Source: G963665005 sp963665005 (lineage in GTDB: Bacteria; Bacillota; Clostridia; Christensenellales; SZUA-584). Taken from it: a DNA stretch of 64,000 nucleotides. How positions within the stretch are numbered: the first letter of the stretch is position 1; each line of letters starts with the position of its first letter. The stretch spans positions 2,666,001 through 2,730,000 of the forward strand of contig CAXXTQ010000001.1 in assembly GCA_963665005.2 (NCBI GenBank), given 5' to 3'. The notes beneath the pieces are model-generated. The model had not been told where the DNA came from and searched no databases. It saw only the letters and a list, made by a program, of their open reading frames with translations. The position numbers were made by a program, and so were the translations under genes. Positions 14,453 to 24,487 of the stretch are shown piece by piece.

Positions 14453-16414
14453 TTATAACAGTGAAATTACGAATATTAGTTGATGCATTGAAGTATAATC
14501 GCCGTCAAAGGCTAACCCGTGCCAGCCGCACAATTCAAGAGTGCCGCTCGAATATTTATCCAAAGAACCGATGTAGGTATTATCAATTTCGGCAGCATAC
14601 AATGGCTCAATCAATTCAGGCTGAGAAATGAGCCATTCCGATTCGTCAACATATTGCAATCCCAAGGCAATATAGCTCTTTGTATCCTGCTTGTTTAAGT
14701 TGTTCCAATCCATACTTTCAGGCAATACATCCTGAAATACTAAATCACCGCCAGAACCTGCTACAAATGCTTCTATACCAACTTTTACAGGTACTTTGGA
14801 GTTGTTTGTTATTTGAATATCGGTACAATAGAATCCTTCCTCGCTGTTTGTATTAATGGAATAAGCAACATTGACCGTATGTGTAATGGATATTGTTAAA
14901 GCGTTAATAGTACCAGCAATTGGCACAGTGCTATTCACGTCGCCTGTTCCTGTCGCAGTAGTTAATGCCAGTTCATTTTCATGGATAATCACAGGATTAC
15001 ATTCGTTGTCTGTTGTTCCGATAGCCAATTGCCCATAGTTGTTTGCGCCCCAGCCATAAATATAGCCGTGTGCATCTACGGCAAGGACAGTGTTATCAAA
15101 CACTTGAATGACTTCAATATCAGTAATTTCTATAAGCGCCGGAGTTCTCTGCGTACCTGTTGTTCCTACTCCTGCCTGTCCGCTGCCATTTTTGCCCCAT
15201 CCGTAAACAGTACCATCTTCTTTGATTGCATAAAAGGTGTAATCTTCACCTGCAATTTTTGACGTATTTCTTAAACTGTTGATCTTATACGGTGTCTTCT
15301 GAGATCCGCCGGACATGCCATTCCCAACACCGCCATAACTGTTGTAACCCCATGCATAAACCGAGTTATTTGTACACAGAACGCACGTCGAGTATCCATT
15401 GCTAATAATTTGTTTTACAGGTGGTATTCCTGATATTAGCCGGGGAGAGCCTTGAATAGAAGAACCATCATTAGCAAGCTGCCCATAGCTGTTATGTCCC
15501 CAACCATACAATGTACCGTCAGATAATAACGCGTATGTTGTTTTAAACTTAATTATCAGTTCCACAACATCTGATATTCCGCTTATTAATCCTGGCGTCA
15601 TTCTATTTATAGTGCCAGAGCAACCAACTTGACCATAATTGTTAGCGCCCCAGCCATAGATTTCCTGCCCATCCTTACATATTGCATAAGTGGTATTTCC
15701 ATTTGTAATAATCCGGTCAACATCAGATAATTCTGCTATTTTATACGGCGTTTTCCGAGCTGAAATATAACTATAAATGCCTATTTGCCCGCTGCTTGCC
15801 CGTCCCCATGCAAAAACGTTTCCGTCATTGTCTATTGAATAAGCAACGCTATTTTTGCAGATGATTTCTTTAATATTAGACAGCTCTGTGATCTGTACAG
15901 GCGTCATTTGGTTGTTTGTTCTGTTATTACCCACCTGACCGTAATTGTTTCTGCCCCATGCAAAAACGTCGCCATTATCATCTATCGCATATACTGTATA
16001 TCCATCAGTGACGATTTGAGATATATCGGTCAAATTAGGTATGGTCACCGGAACCGATTGATCGGCTGTACTTCCTGTACCAAGCTGTCCATATTGATTA
16101 TCGCCCCAAGCCAAGACGGTGTCGTCCGTTTTAAGCGCAAAAAAGGTAGACACACCATTTTCACCTTTTATAATATCTTTCACGTTTGTCAATTCCGGTA
16201 TAATGAATGGCGACAACTGATTTTCAGTATTGCCAATGCCAAGTTCACCATTTGTATTCCGTCCCCACCCTAAAACACTGCTATCTGATTTTACCATGAA
16301 GAATGTATATCCATTTGATATGACTTTTACATCCGTTGATACGACTGCACGAGCAGAAATGCTTGATAGCAACATAAATAATACTATTAAAACTCCTGTT
16401 ACGAATTTCCTCAT
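14453..16414 (-). CDS. Exported RCC1-repeat protein with shared C-terminal beta domain
   Basis: ATG 16414 is chosen because GGAGG lies 7 bases upstream (an ATG at 16420 overlaps it). Signal peptide cut after ARA (about 24). Residues about 30-480 contain nine RCC1-type repeats, each with a (V/L/I)-(Y/F/L)-(G/A)WG-N--GQ-G core, expected to form beta-propeller structure for protein binding. The last about 170 residues (from TATGTGDVNSTVPIAG) form a beta domain that is also present in 16519-18489 and makes up the whole of 18591-19190. There is no LPXTG or membrane tail. Probable cell-surface or secreted scaffold; ligand unknown. Confidence 0.85.
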   Translation of the reverse strand: MRKFVTGVLIVLFMLLSSISARAVVSTDVKVISNGYTFFMVKSDSSVLGWGRNTNGELGIGNTENQLSPFIIPELTNVKDIIKGENGVSTFFALKTDDTVLAWGDNQYGQLGTGSTADQSVPVTIPNLTDISQIVTDGYTVYAIDDNGDVFAWGRNNYGQVGNNRTNNQMTPVQITELSNIKEIICKNSVAYSIDNDGNVFAWGRASSGQIGIYSYISARKTPYKIAELSDVDRIITNGNTTYAICKDGQEIYGWGANNYGQVGCSGTINRMTPGLISGISDVVELIIKFKTTYALLSDGTLYGWGHNSYGQLANDGSSIQGSPRLISGIPPVKQIISNGYSTCVLCTNNSVYAWGYNSYGGVGNGMSGGSQKTPYKINSLRNTSKIAGEDYTFYAIKEDGTVYGWGKNGSGQAGVGTTGTQRTPALIEITDIEVIQVFDNTVLAVDAHGYIYGWGANNYGQLAIGTTDNECNPVIIHENELALTTATGTGDVNSTVPIAGTINALTISITHTVNVAYSINTNSEEGFYCTDIQITNNSKVPVKVGIEAFVAGSGGDLVFQDVLPESMDWNNLNKQDTKSYIALGLQYVDESEWLISQPELIEPLYAAEIDNTYIGSLDKYSSGTLELCGWHGLAFDGDYTSMHQLIFVISLL

Positions 16415-16518
16415 AATCATCCTCCTATTTATAATGATCTGAAATTAATATTAAAAAGAATGGTTGGTTATCTAATAACAGATTACAGCCATTCATAGTG
16501 AAAATTTTACGCTATATT

Positions 16519-18489
16519 TTATACTAGATTAAATATAAAAATTAAACTAAACATTGCCGTATAGGATTGGTCAAACGCAAGTCCAAAATTTGCTTGCATC
16601 ACCATAGCCCCCGATGAATTAGCAGACAACGAGCCGAACAATGTAGGATGAGATTTTATCGCATAATGTATGCTTTCATTGTATCCTGCATTCCAACCAA
16701 CAGCATCATTAATTTTAATGCCAAGAGCAATGTAACTCTTTGAATCATTTAAGTCTAAGTTTTTCCAGTCCTTATCACTCTCTTCAACATCTGTGAACTG
16801 GAGTGTTCCTCCTGTAGTTGATGTCAGGGATTTTACTGTGACTCTTATCGGTACTTTGGTATTGTTTTTGATAATAATGTCTGGTGCTATGAATTCGCCA
16901 TTATCACCAATATTAGGGTTTATTGAGTATTCGAGTGCAGCAGGATGAGTAACCGAAATCGTCAGCGCATTGATTTGTCCAACAACTGGCACAGTGCCGT
17001 TCACATCACCCGTTCCTGTCGTTATCGTCATCTCATTATTTGAAACTATAAAAGGCGTAGCAACATTATCAGAATTGTTATTCCCGATCTGACCATAGGT
17101 GTTTTCACCCCAGCCATAAATAATACCCTGTGAATCTGATGCAATTACCATATCGTTTGTCTTTTCGATACTTATCACATCATATATATTTGGAATGATG
17201 GTAGGCGGCAAAATACTTTCAGCATTATCTATTGCCAACTGCCGTTTGCTGTTATCGCCCCAACCGTATACTGTACCATCCGCATTAATGGCATACATCG
17301 CATTATTGCCATTAAACATCAGCTCAATGTTTTCTCCCAGAGCAGTTAATTTTTCAGCGTATGCTTGTCTATACACGATACCACCATCGCCAATTTCTCC
17401 ATACCTATTCCGGCCCCAAGTGTATACACAATTATCAACTCCCAAAGCAATGCCTGCAAACCCGTTGAATATAAACTGTTTGACTTTGGGTGTGTTCTGA
17501 ATAATCTCCGGTATTTGCTTATTAAAAGTACCGCCGTTACCAAGCTCATTGCTGCTGTTTTTACCCCAGCCATATAATGTGCCGTCGTTCATCAATGCAA
17601 ACGATGTTTGATTAACAATGATGAATTCGTCAATGGTTTCAGGTAAATCAGAAATTATTGCAACTTCCTTCGGCGTGGCTGTCTTTTCACTGTAGTTGCC
17701 CGCTTCACCAAGCCAGCTTTCACCCCATGAATATATCTCTTGTCGGTTATTACATATTGCAAATGTGGTAACTCCGTTTGTTACAACTTCATCTACATTG
17801 CAAAGTGTTGTGATTTCTGACGGCGTTGTCTGTGCCGCAATGTATTCACCGCATCCAATCTGCCAGCTGTTGCCGCGCCCCCAAGCATATACTCTTTTAT
17901 CATTGGTGATCGCATAGGCAACATTAGATTTACAAACAATATCCTCAATATTCGATAATTGGGGTATCTTTGTAAATGTTCTTTCTGTTATCTTTGTACC
18001 GTTACCAACCTGCCCATAATCGTTCTTACCTGTGGAATAGACATCACCATCCGTTGTTATCGCATATACGGTATATTCATTAATCCGTATCTTCGAAATC
18101 TCCGGCAGGCCAGTGATTTTGGTGGGAACTGAAGGATTGGTCGTTATGCCAATTCCCAATTGCCCGTATCCGTTATAGCCCCAGCCGTACACATTATTAT
18201 CGTTGTCTATTGCAAAAAAGAAACCATAGCCATAATCGTTCGGAACGATCTCTTTTATATTACTCAAGCCTTGTATTGCTACTGGTGAAAGCTGGTCAAC
18301 TGTTGTTCCGTTGCCTACTTCACCTTTTGTATTATGCCCCCAGCCTTTTACGCTTCCGTTTGATTCAATCATAAAAGTTGTGTTTCCATTGGATACGACT
18401 TGTACATTATTTGCTTCAATAGCATGTACTGTTATGCTTGAAAGCAGCATAACAATAAGGATAAAGAATGCTTGTATTATCTTTCTCAT
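16519..18489 (-). CDS. Exported RCC1-repeat protein with shared C-terminal beta domain (paralogue)
   Basis: Start at ATG 18489 behind GGAGAGAATA; the frame can be extended to a TTG (18501) inside that site. Signal peptide cut after VHA (about 25). Nine RCC1-type repeats (for example VYGWGYNGYGQLG, VYTWGRNRYGEIG, IYGWGENTYGQIG) span about 30-490, one of them degenerate (VYSTGKNDYGQVG). The C-terminal domain, from TGTGDVNGTVPVVGQINALT to the end, closely matches 18591-19190. Co-directional with its paralogue after a 98-104 bp gap, probably one operon from 19803. The duplication suggests variants of one surface assembly. Confidence 0.85.
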   Translation of the reverse strand: MRKIIQAFFILIVMLLSSITVHAIEANNVQVVSNGNTTFMIESNGSVKGWGHNTKGEVGNGTTVDQLSPVAIQGLSNIKEIVPNDYGYGFFFAIDNDNNVYGWGYNGYGQLGIGITTNPSVPTKITGLPEISKIRINEYTVYAITTDGDVYSTGKNDYGQVGNGTKITERTFTKIPQLSNIEDIVCKSNVAYAITNDKRVYAWGRGNSWQIGCGEYIAAQTTPSEITTLCNVDEVVTNGVTTFAICNNRQEIYSWGESWLGEAGNYSEKTATPKEVAIISDLPETIDEFIIVNQTSFALMNDGTLYGWGKNSSNELGNGGTFNKQIPEIIQNTPKVKQFIFNGFAGIALGVDNCVYTWGRNRYGEIGDGGIVYRQAYAEKLTALGENIELMFNGNNAMYAINADGTVYGWGDNSKRQLAIDNAESILPPTIIPNIYDVISIEKTNDMVIASDSQGIIYGWGENTYGQIGNNNSDNVATPFIVSNNEMTITTGTGDVNGTVPVVGQINALTISVTHPAALEYSINPNIGDNGEFIAPDIIIKNNTKVPIRVTVKSLTSTTGGTLQFTDVEESDKDWKNLDLNDSKSYIALGIKINDAVGWNAGYNESIHYAIKSHPTLFGSLSANSSGAMVMQANFGLAFDQSYTAMFSLIFIFNLV

Positions 18490-18590
18490 TATTCTCTCCA
18501 ATCTTCTAATATAAAAGCATGACCGGGAGTCATCCAGCCAAGTGCCCAGCCATGCTTATAAATTTTATTTAATTTTGTCTATTAATCTGC

Positions 18591-19190
18591 CTATACTAAA
18601 TTGAACATAAAGATTAAGCTATGCATTGCAGTATATGACTGATCAAATGCAAGTCCGTGTTCTGCTGTCAACGTCATAATCCCTGTAGCATTTGCGGCTA
18701 AAGAACCGAACATTGTTGAATCGGCCCAATATGCATAATGAATATACTCAAAGTAGCCAGCGTCCCATCCTAAAGGATCGTCAATTAATACTCCTAAAGC
18801 TATAAATTCTTTAGAATCAGACAGATTCAAATTTGCCCAATCCTTAACATCCTCTGCAACATCTGTGAATTGTATTGTTCCGCCCGGTGTAGAACTCAGC
18901 GATTGTACAGTAATATTCACCGGCACTTTTGTGTTATTAGTGATTGGGATGTCCGGTGCAATAAAATCACCATTAGCTCCCGTATTTGGGTCAATTGTAT
19001 AGGCGATTGTCGCAGGGTGAGTAACAGAAATGGTCAGTGCGTCGATTGTACCCTCGACAGGAACGGTTGCTGTTACATCGCCCGTTCCCGTAGCTGTTGC
19101 GTCATCAGCGAATGCAGTAACAGAAGTTGCCATAACCAACAGTATTGCAACTGTCAACATGAGTATTGTCTTTTTGAAATTTCGTTTCAT
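18591..19190 (-). CDS. Exported single-domain protein, C-domain of the RCC1 pair (199 aa)
   Basis: ATG 19190 follows GGAGG. Signal peptide cut after AFA (about 28), then one domain beginning TGTGDVTATVPVEGTIDALT with ISVTHPATIAYTIDPNTGAN. The fold looks beta-sandwich-like, with alternating hydrophobics and Thr/Ser, ending in a hydrophobic LIFMFNLV strand. The final strand (SLIF-FNLV) is conserved in all three proteins, so it may be needed for subunit assembly, as in donor-strand or WxL-type surface proteins. That comparison is by eye only. It is probably the most expressed component of the operon. Confidence 0.8.
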   Translation of the reverse strand: MKRNFKKTILMLTVAILLVMATSVTAFADDATATGTGDVTATVPVEGTIDALTISVTHPATIAYTIDPNTGANGDFIAPDIPITNNTKVPVNITVQSLSSTPGGTIQFTDVAEDVKDWANLNLSDSKEFIALGVLIDDPLGWDAGYFEYIHYAYWADSTMFGSLAANATGIMTLTAEHGLAFDQSYTAMHSLIFMFNLV

Positions 19191-19236
19191 TTAATTCCTC
19201 CAATTTTATTATTATTTTACCGGTAATACCGGATGA

Positions 19237-19803
19237 CTAACGTACCGTAAGATGGATTTTGTACCCGGCCTTGCTAATAAACTCTTTGGTTTCGATATCG
19301 TAGTAATTAATATAAGCGATCACATCATATTCTCCGGACTTAATATTCTGATTAAGTTCGATGGCTTCGATATGTTGATTAGGGTAGATAGGAGTAGACT
19401 TAGCAATAAGTAGTTCATCAAAGTAGACTTCTGCCTGCTGAATGATATTGTTATCGGCTGGGTTTTCAGCAATCCATTCTCCAATCGTTCCGGCTTTACC
19501 TGAAGAAAAGGTGATGTTTGAGCTTAATTTGTCCGTTACGACAAGCTGTTGCTTCTTAAGTTCTTCCAGAATCTCGACCCTTGATTTTGTAACGGCAGTA
19601 CCTTCAATGGCGTTGCCCTGTTCTTCTAAATATGCAGGTGTCGCTTTCGGGCTATTGCTTACGTTATTAAAAGCACTATTATTTGCATAGAGTAGAAGCA
19701 GAATTGTGATTAGGAGCGAAGAGAGAATAATTATTACAATGATCTTTTTCCTTTTCTTTTTCGCAAGTTTGCTGTTCGCGGTTCGTGTAGTTATAGTTTT
19801 CAT
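19237..19803 (-). CDS. Membrane-anchored extracellular protein (188 aa)
   Basis: ATG 19803 follows GGAGG. Lys/Arg-rich N-terminus, one membrane helix (about 24-41, IIVIIILSSLLITILLLLYA) and an outer domain of about 145 residues. The outer part has NITFSSGKAGTIGEWIAENPADNNIIQQAEVYFDELLIAKS and ends SGEYDVIAYINYYD-EFISKAGYKIHLTVR, a beta-sandwich-like pattern. It is the first gene of the RCC1 operon and could anchor or seed the secreted components on the membrane. I do not recognise the family by name. Confidence 0.75.
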   Translation of the reverse strand: MKTITTRTANSKLAKKKRKKIIVIIILSSLLITILLLLYANNSAFNNVSNSPKATPAYLEEQGNAIEGTAVTKSRVEILEELKKQQLVVTDKLSSNITFSSGKAGTIGEWIAENPADNNIIQQAEVYFDELLIAKSTPIYPNQHIEAIELNQNIKSGEYDVIAYINYYDIETKEFISKAGYKIHLTVR

Positions 19804-19854
19804 GTAAATTCCTCCAATTTTTTAGTTGTATATTATTTTGTTGCAATAAAAAAA

Positions 19855-19868
19855 CGGCTATAAAGCCG
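19855..19868 (-). terminator. Leader terminator or attenuator upstream of 19803
   Basis: Minus strand CGGCTTTATAGCCG followed by seven T: a short intrinsic terminator 52 bp upstream of the start at 19803. It could attenuate the RCC1 operon or back up the terminator at 19950. Confidence 0.5.
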
Positions 19869-19949
19869 AATTGCGGTTAAAGCCATTAATTGTAGATTTG
19901 GTTTTGATTTTATTCAATGGACACCATCCTTAGAATTAGGCGTAAAAAA

Positions 19950-19978
19950 GAGCAACCGTATTATTTGCACGATTGCTC
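19950..19978 (-). terminator. Intrinsic terminator after the 24062..20164 pair
   Basis: GAGCAATCGTG...TACGGTTGCTC then TTTTTT on the minus strand, 186 bp beyond the stop at 20164. Nothing else is seen between 19979 and 20163. Confidence 0.65.
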
Positions 19979-20163
19979 CTGATCCTTGCTAATTTAATAT
20001 AAAATTTAATTTTCTCAGGTAAGTACTGAAATCTCCAAAACGGGATAGCTAATTCCCATTATGCTCAAAATGGACAGTTAAGCAATTTCAGCCAACCAAT
20101 CATCTAATATGGATATCGGTAAGTTCAAGGTACATTGAATTCTAATATTTAACGAGTGATTTA

Positions 20164-23028
20164 TTATACTGAATCGTTTAATATTTTTATTATTTCTTTT
20201 AAAGTGTCATTAGATTTATTTATCTCTAATATATTAATTAGTTCACTAATAATTCTTCTGGAAAAAAGATTTTTATATCCAATACTATTTAAGTCTTTTG
20301 TGATCTTTAAAAGTTCATTATCACCAATAATTCTTTTTATATATGCTTCAATAGCAAGAGCATATGCTCCTGAACTATTATTAATAAACTCAAATAAGAA
20401 ACTATCATCAGTAATTAGTACATATGGAATATCAGTTTCATTCTTCAATCCTTTTATGATATCTTTATCAAAGTCAGGAAAACCCTCTTCATCACCACTA
20501 GAAAAAACATTTCCAACGGGGAAGAACAGAATTCTTTTTTTGTCCTTTAATTCTTTCATCATCGCTGCAAGACGTTCTAGACTGTCTTCATAATATACCC
20601 TTTCATCCAAGATTCCGTCTGCTAAATCCCCAATATTGAAAGCATGCTTCTCTACAACATCATTATAAATACTTTCTGTAATATAGCACAGGTCATTTTC
20701 CTCGACTATTTTTAATTTATCCATGACGGCGAGAAGTATTAGAGTACTACTATGTACTATTTTCTTATTATTTAAATAAATATTATCATTTTTTACATCA
20801 GGGAATAAATTATTTTTTATTTCATTATCAAACAATTGTTGAACTTTTTTTAAGAAAGAGTGCAAATTAAAAACTGAAAATATTGAAGTATCTTTCCCCC
20901 CCGCTAACAAATTACTTCTTGCTTTTTCTAATTTGTCCTCACCAATTATTTTTCCCATATCCTCTAGTATTTTTTTCGGTTTTGCATTTTGAGGAATAGA
21001 ATAAGATTTTAAACCAAAAAAATCAGGATTTTTGAATACTATTTTTGATATATATGCTCCAATCAATGAAAGTTTATTCATTTCTGAAACATTATTTTCT
21101 TTTAAAATACGTATCCCAAGTGCTTTATAATGCTCCATTAATGGTTCAACGTAATTTGCATAATACACATTATCTTTTATATATATTTCATCTAGATGAT
21201 TTTCTATTTTAAATGATGCTCCTAATAAGTTAATAAATACTGAATAAATTATTGATTTTTCATATTCTTTCAATTCTTCAACAGATGATAAATATTTATT
21301 GTGTAAATAATCCAATATTTCTATATAATAATCAGTAAAAATACTGGGGAATATTATACCTATCAACAAAAATAATGGAGGTTTATTGTTAATTTTATCT
21401 TTTATAATATTTGTAGCGTATTTTTCTATTTCCTTATTATCGCCATTTTCACTTTGAATGCAAAATATAAGATAGTTATAAAGGATTTCATCCAACCTAT
21501 CTATATGAATGTTTTCTTTTGGACTCGAATCTAATTCTATAAGATTCTGAATGACAATATTAATATACTTTTCACTAAAAGATTTAAAAGTATGAGCTAT
21601 ATATATTATGTAATCTCTAATTTTAAAATCAGAATTTAATAAAATAACATCTACTAATTTATCAAATTCAAAAAATGTTATAACTAATTCTTCATCTCGT
21701 ATTTCTGAAAACAAAAATTCAAAGATTCTTTCTGTTTCTGAAGTTTTCTGTTTCATTCTTTCCAATAATGTTAGAATGGGATTGAAAGAATCTCGGTCAT
21801 ATACTGATTTTAGAACTCTTTTGAAACCATGTAAACTAAATTCTACAGAATTTAGTTTTTGTATGTTGGTTAAAAGTTCTTCTTTTTTAATAACCCCATT
21901 TTCATATTTTATTAATAATTGATAGATTTGTGGGACTCTTATTTCTTCAAGAATTAAATTTAAATCTTTTATTGTTATTTTTTCCCCATTAATAAAATCA
22001 AGATATAAAATTAATATATGTAAAAAAACCTTTATTTCTGTACTAATATCCGTTGCTTCTATTTTTTCTAATTCTATCTTCAAGTCTAATATATTATCTT
22101 TTGCCATTTCTTTGAATACTATCATTGTAATTTTAAACTTATCCTTTTCATCTATAAGTTTTCTTATTAGTTCTTTATAATTAACAATTTCTTCTTTCCC
22201 TAATTCTTCAATTAAATATTGATTATATATACTTATTGATTCTTTAAATCTATTTTTAAAAGCCTTATTATTATTAATATATTTCTTGTTCGAGATTGCT
22301 AAAATATCATTAACATTTATAATAATATCCTCAATTATATATCTTTTTTTATTTTCAAAATTTAAAAAATGATCTTCTAATAATTTTATCGCATTATCTA
22401 TTATGTCAAGGTTATTAATAATTTTAGCTATACAATCTGGATTTTGATTTGTAAAAAAGAATACCAGTCTCACAATGTTTTCGCATAAACCAATATCATC
22501 TATTTTAATATTGTTTTTTTTATAACTGCTGATTTTTTTAAATAGAATATTTAGTATTTTGGGATAATTGTAATGATCTATATTCCCTAAAAAACTTGAA
22601 AAGTAAGCTGAAAGATAAAAGTTCTCTAATTTCTTATTTCGAATCAATTTTATAATATTTGGTGATATATCTTTGTTATATATTTTAAACATTTCTTCTA
22701 TGTTTTCTGCCATTGCATATTTATAAAAATGCTCTGGTCTATCGGAAAACCTATCAACTATTCTTTTAAATATTGTTTTCTTCGTGAATTCATCATTTTC
22801 AGAGATTGAAATGTCAAGAACTATTTCATAATATCTTAAATTCTCCCATACTTCTTCTTTGAAATCTTTTCGGAGAATTTCAAGTAATTCTTTACTTTTT
22901 TTAACAAACCCTAAATTAAATAAAACTATAATAACTTCTATCTTTAAATTTAATTCCTTACTTGAATAAAATAATTCAATTAATTTCTCATTATTAAATG
23001 TTCTTTTTATTATATCTATATCTTTCAT
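20164..23028 (-). CDS. Very AT-rich 954-aa protein, helical repeats plus possible PIN-like C-domain
   Basis: ATG 23028 overlaps the stop of the upstream gene by one base (TAATG) and has GGAGGAG in front. Residues 1 to about 700 look all-helical, rich in Lys, Ile, Asn and Glu, resembling TPR/ARM-like solenoids. The last about 210 residues differ: SSTLILLAVMDKLKIV, ITESIYNDVVEKHA, KRILFFPVGN, and VLITDDSFLFEFIN. Short acidic sites after hydrophobic strands (notably ITDD) suggest a PIN-like nuclease fold, but this is inference. Base composition is far more AT-rich than its neighbours, indicating horizontal acquisition. With the membrane protein it resembles two-gene anti-phage systems. Confidence 0.75.
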   Translation of the reverse strand: MKDIDIIKRTFNNEKLIELFYSSKELNLKIEVIIVLFNLGFVKKSKELLEILRKDFKEEVWENLRYYEIVLDISISENDEFTKKTIFKRIVDRFSDRPEHFYKYAMAENIEEMFKIYNKDISPNIIKLIRNKKLENFYLSAYFSSFLGNIDHYNYPKILNILFKKISSYKKNNIKIDDIGLCENIVRLVFFFTNQNPDCIAKIINNLDIIDNAIKLLEDHFLNFENKKRYIIEDIIINVNDILAISNKKYINNNKAFKNRFKESISIYNQYLIEELGKEEIVNYKELIRKLIDEKDKFKITMIVFKEMAKDNILDLKIELEKIEATDISTEIKVFLHILILYLDFINGEKITIKDLNLILEEIRVPQIYQLLIKYENGVIKKEELLTNIQKLNSVEFSLHGFKRVLKSVYDRDSFNPILTLLERMKQKTSETERIFEFLFSEIRDEELVITFFEFDKLVDVILLNSDFKIRDYIIYIAHTFKSFSEKYINIVIQNLIELDSSPKENIHIDRLDEILYNYLIFCIQSENGDNKEIEKYATNIIKDKINNKPPLFLLIGIIFPSIFTDYYIEILDYLHNKYLSSVEELKEYEKSIIYSVFINLLGASFKIENHLDEIYIKDNVYYANYVEPLMEHYKALGIRILKENNVSEMNKLSLIGAYISKIVFKNPDFFGLKSYSIPQNAKPKKILEDMGKIIGEDKLEKARSNLLAGGKDTSIFSVFNLHSFLKKVQQLFDNEIKNNLFPDVKNDNIYLNNKKIVHSSTLILLAVMDKLKIVEENDLCYITESIYNDVVEKHAFNIGDLADGILDERVYYEDSLERLAAMMKELKDKKRILFFPVGNVFSSGDEEGFPDFDKDIIKGLKNETDIPYVLITDDSFLFEFINNSSGAYALAIEAYIKRIIGDNELLKITKDLNSIGYKNLFSRRIISELINILEINKSNDTLKEIIKILNDSV

Positions 23029-24062
23029 TAATTACTCCTCCGAGAATTCCTTAATGATCTCAGCACTTCAAAACTATTTGCTCTTTGACTATTAATTTCA
23101 TCTATCTCAGATTCAAGATAGCCGTTTATTTGACTAATGAAATTATTATCTTCTTGGTCAAGTCCTAAATCTAATCCAGACTGTTGTATTCTCAATATAC
23201 ATTGGATAATAACTTCTATGTATCTTAATTCAGTAATATCATCTCTATATATGTCCATTATAAAAAGATTTAACCCTGCATGATCTCTTATATTGTTAAT
23301 AAATATTAGACAGTTTCTTTCAATTCGATTGAAATCATTGTTATGTAGATAATCATTTAAGGATAATCTTAAAAAATCTTTTGATACGCTGACAAATTGT
23401 TCAATGTTAATAATATTATGACTTTGAAAGTTAGCGTAAATCATATTTATATAAATAATTTTATTTTCTAGAGAAATATTCAAATCATTTATTTCTACAA
23501 AAAACCTATTACAATCACTCAAAAACAACTTCTCACAAATAATCATTATTTTATGTGTTATAGTAACTGAATGATCATAATTTATTTTCTGCTTATAAGC
23601 AGAAAAAATCTTTATATATATTTCTGATGTAAAATTTCTTACATTTAATGATTTAATCATTTCAATAAGATATAAATCAAATGTATCATCATCCATACTA
23701 TTAATCTTTTTAATGTAAATATCAGTTAGTTTACTATTAAATTTCTTTTTATTATAAAGAGGCAGGAGAATTAAGAAAAGATAAACACAAATATATATAA
23801 TAAATATACCCAACAAAATTAAAAATATAGTTTTATTGCAACTTAAATAAATCAAAACAAAATAATCTACTAATAAAAGTATGAATGGTATTATTAATAG
23901 CCAGACTTTAAATCTTTTCAATCTACTTACAGGCATGCCCAGAAATACGTTCTCTACATGTCGTGCAATGATTGCATATGCCGCTACAATTATTGCTGAT
24001 ATTGAAAAAATGCCGGCGAATGCTGCGTTAATAATACCAATAATGATAGGGTCTGCATCCAT
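23028..24062 (-). CDS. Integral membrane protein, partner of the 954-aa protein
   Basis: ATG 24062 is preferred because GGAGAG lies 7 bases upstream; an ATG at 24110 sits inside the shared promoter repeat. Three hydrophobic helices are visible in the N-terminal third: about 5-33 (IIIGIINAAFAGIFSISAII), 52-70 and 77-98. The remaining about 240 residues are a soluble helical domain without known motifs. It is translationally coupled to 20164-23028. A membrane sensor or effector paired with a large cytoplasmic partner is plausible. Confidence 0.75.
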   Translation of the reverse strand: MDADPIIIGIINAAFAGIFSISAIIVAAYAIIARHVENVFLGMPVSRLKRFKVWLLIIPFILLLVDYFVLIYLSCNKTIFLILLGIFIIYICVYLFLILLPLYNKKKFNSKLTDIYIKKINSMDDDTFDLYLIEMIKSLNVRNFTSEIYIKIFSAYKQKINYDHSVTITHKIMIICEKLFLSDCNRFFVEINDLNISLENKIIYINMIYANFQSHNIINIEQFVSVSKDFLRLSLNDYLHNNDFNRIERNCLIFINNIRDHAGLNLFIMDIYRDDITELRYIEVIIQCILRIQQSGLDLGLDQEDNNFISQINGYLESEIDEINSQRANSFEVLRSLRNSRRSN

Positions 24063-24091
24063 ATTAGCTCTCCATATTTTCAAATGTCCAG

Positions 24092-24146
24092 TATAGACAT
24101 TATATACCATTCACAAAAGAATTAATAGGTTTCCATTATATAAATA
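24092..24146 (-). repeat. Shared upstream repeat, copy 1 (promoter of 24062)
   Basis: 55 bp that match 49991-50045 at 48 of 55 positions. It contains TGGTATATAATG on the minus strand, a good -10 region. Both copies lie just upstream of AT-rich cargo genes (24062 and 49910). Confidence 0.6.
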
Positions 24147-24175
24147 CTATTTAGTTAAGAATAACTAAATCAATA

Positions 24176-24487
24176 TCATAAATTCTTAAACGTTAGAACC
24201 ACACCGCTTGTAACAGAAACACCATATCCAAAAGCACAATCCATACTTGTGTCATAATTATAAATCCCATTTTGTATAGGTGTGCTTGAAACAAGCTCGT
24301 AACCTTGATTGGCATACTCATTGCAAGCGTCAGTAATATCCAAAGCTAATTGTTCTTTGTCGGTTGAAAAGGTTTCATAAGTCCTGTTAACAGCCTTGCC
24401 ACGAAATATGCCCTGCTTTGTTTCCTGATTGTTGAATGCACCTTTTGTAAGAGTTGCATTTATAGTTATGGTAACGTATTTATCCAT
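24176..24487 (-). CDS. Small conserved-type protein of unknown function (103 aa)
   Basis: ATG 24487 (MDKYVTIT) is 8 bp after GGAGG; the frame extends to 24508 but that ATG precedes the ribosome-binding site. One alpha/beta domain: VTITINATLTKGAF, EQLALDITDACNEYANQGYELVSSTPIQNG, GVVLTFKNL. The NQGYELVSS-P segment recalls the small DUF4177-like proteins found on mobile elements. No signal peptide. It sits at the presumed left part of the conjugative element. Confidence 0.65.
   Translation of the reverse strand: MDKYVTITINATLTKGAFNNQETKQGIFRGKAVNRTYETFSTDKEQLALDITDACNEYANQGYELVSSTPIQNGIYNYDTSMDCAFGYGVSVTSGVVLTFKNL

Noticed and set aside
20156..20593. 145-codon plus-strand frame opposite the 954-aa gene
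   Set aside because: Shadow frame in AT-rich DNA; the minus-strand gene has the start signal, coupling and coding character.
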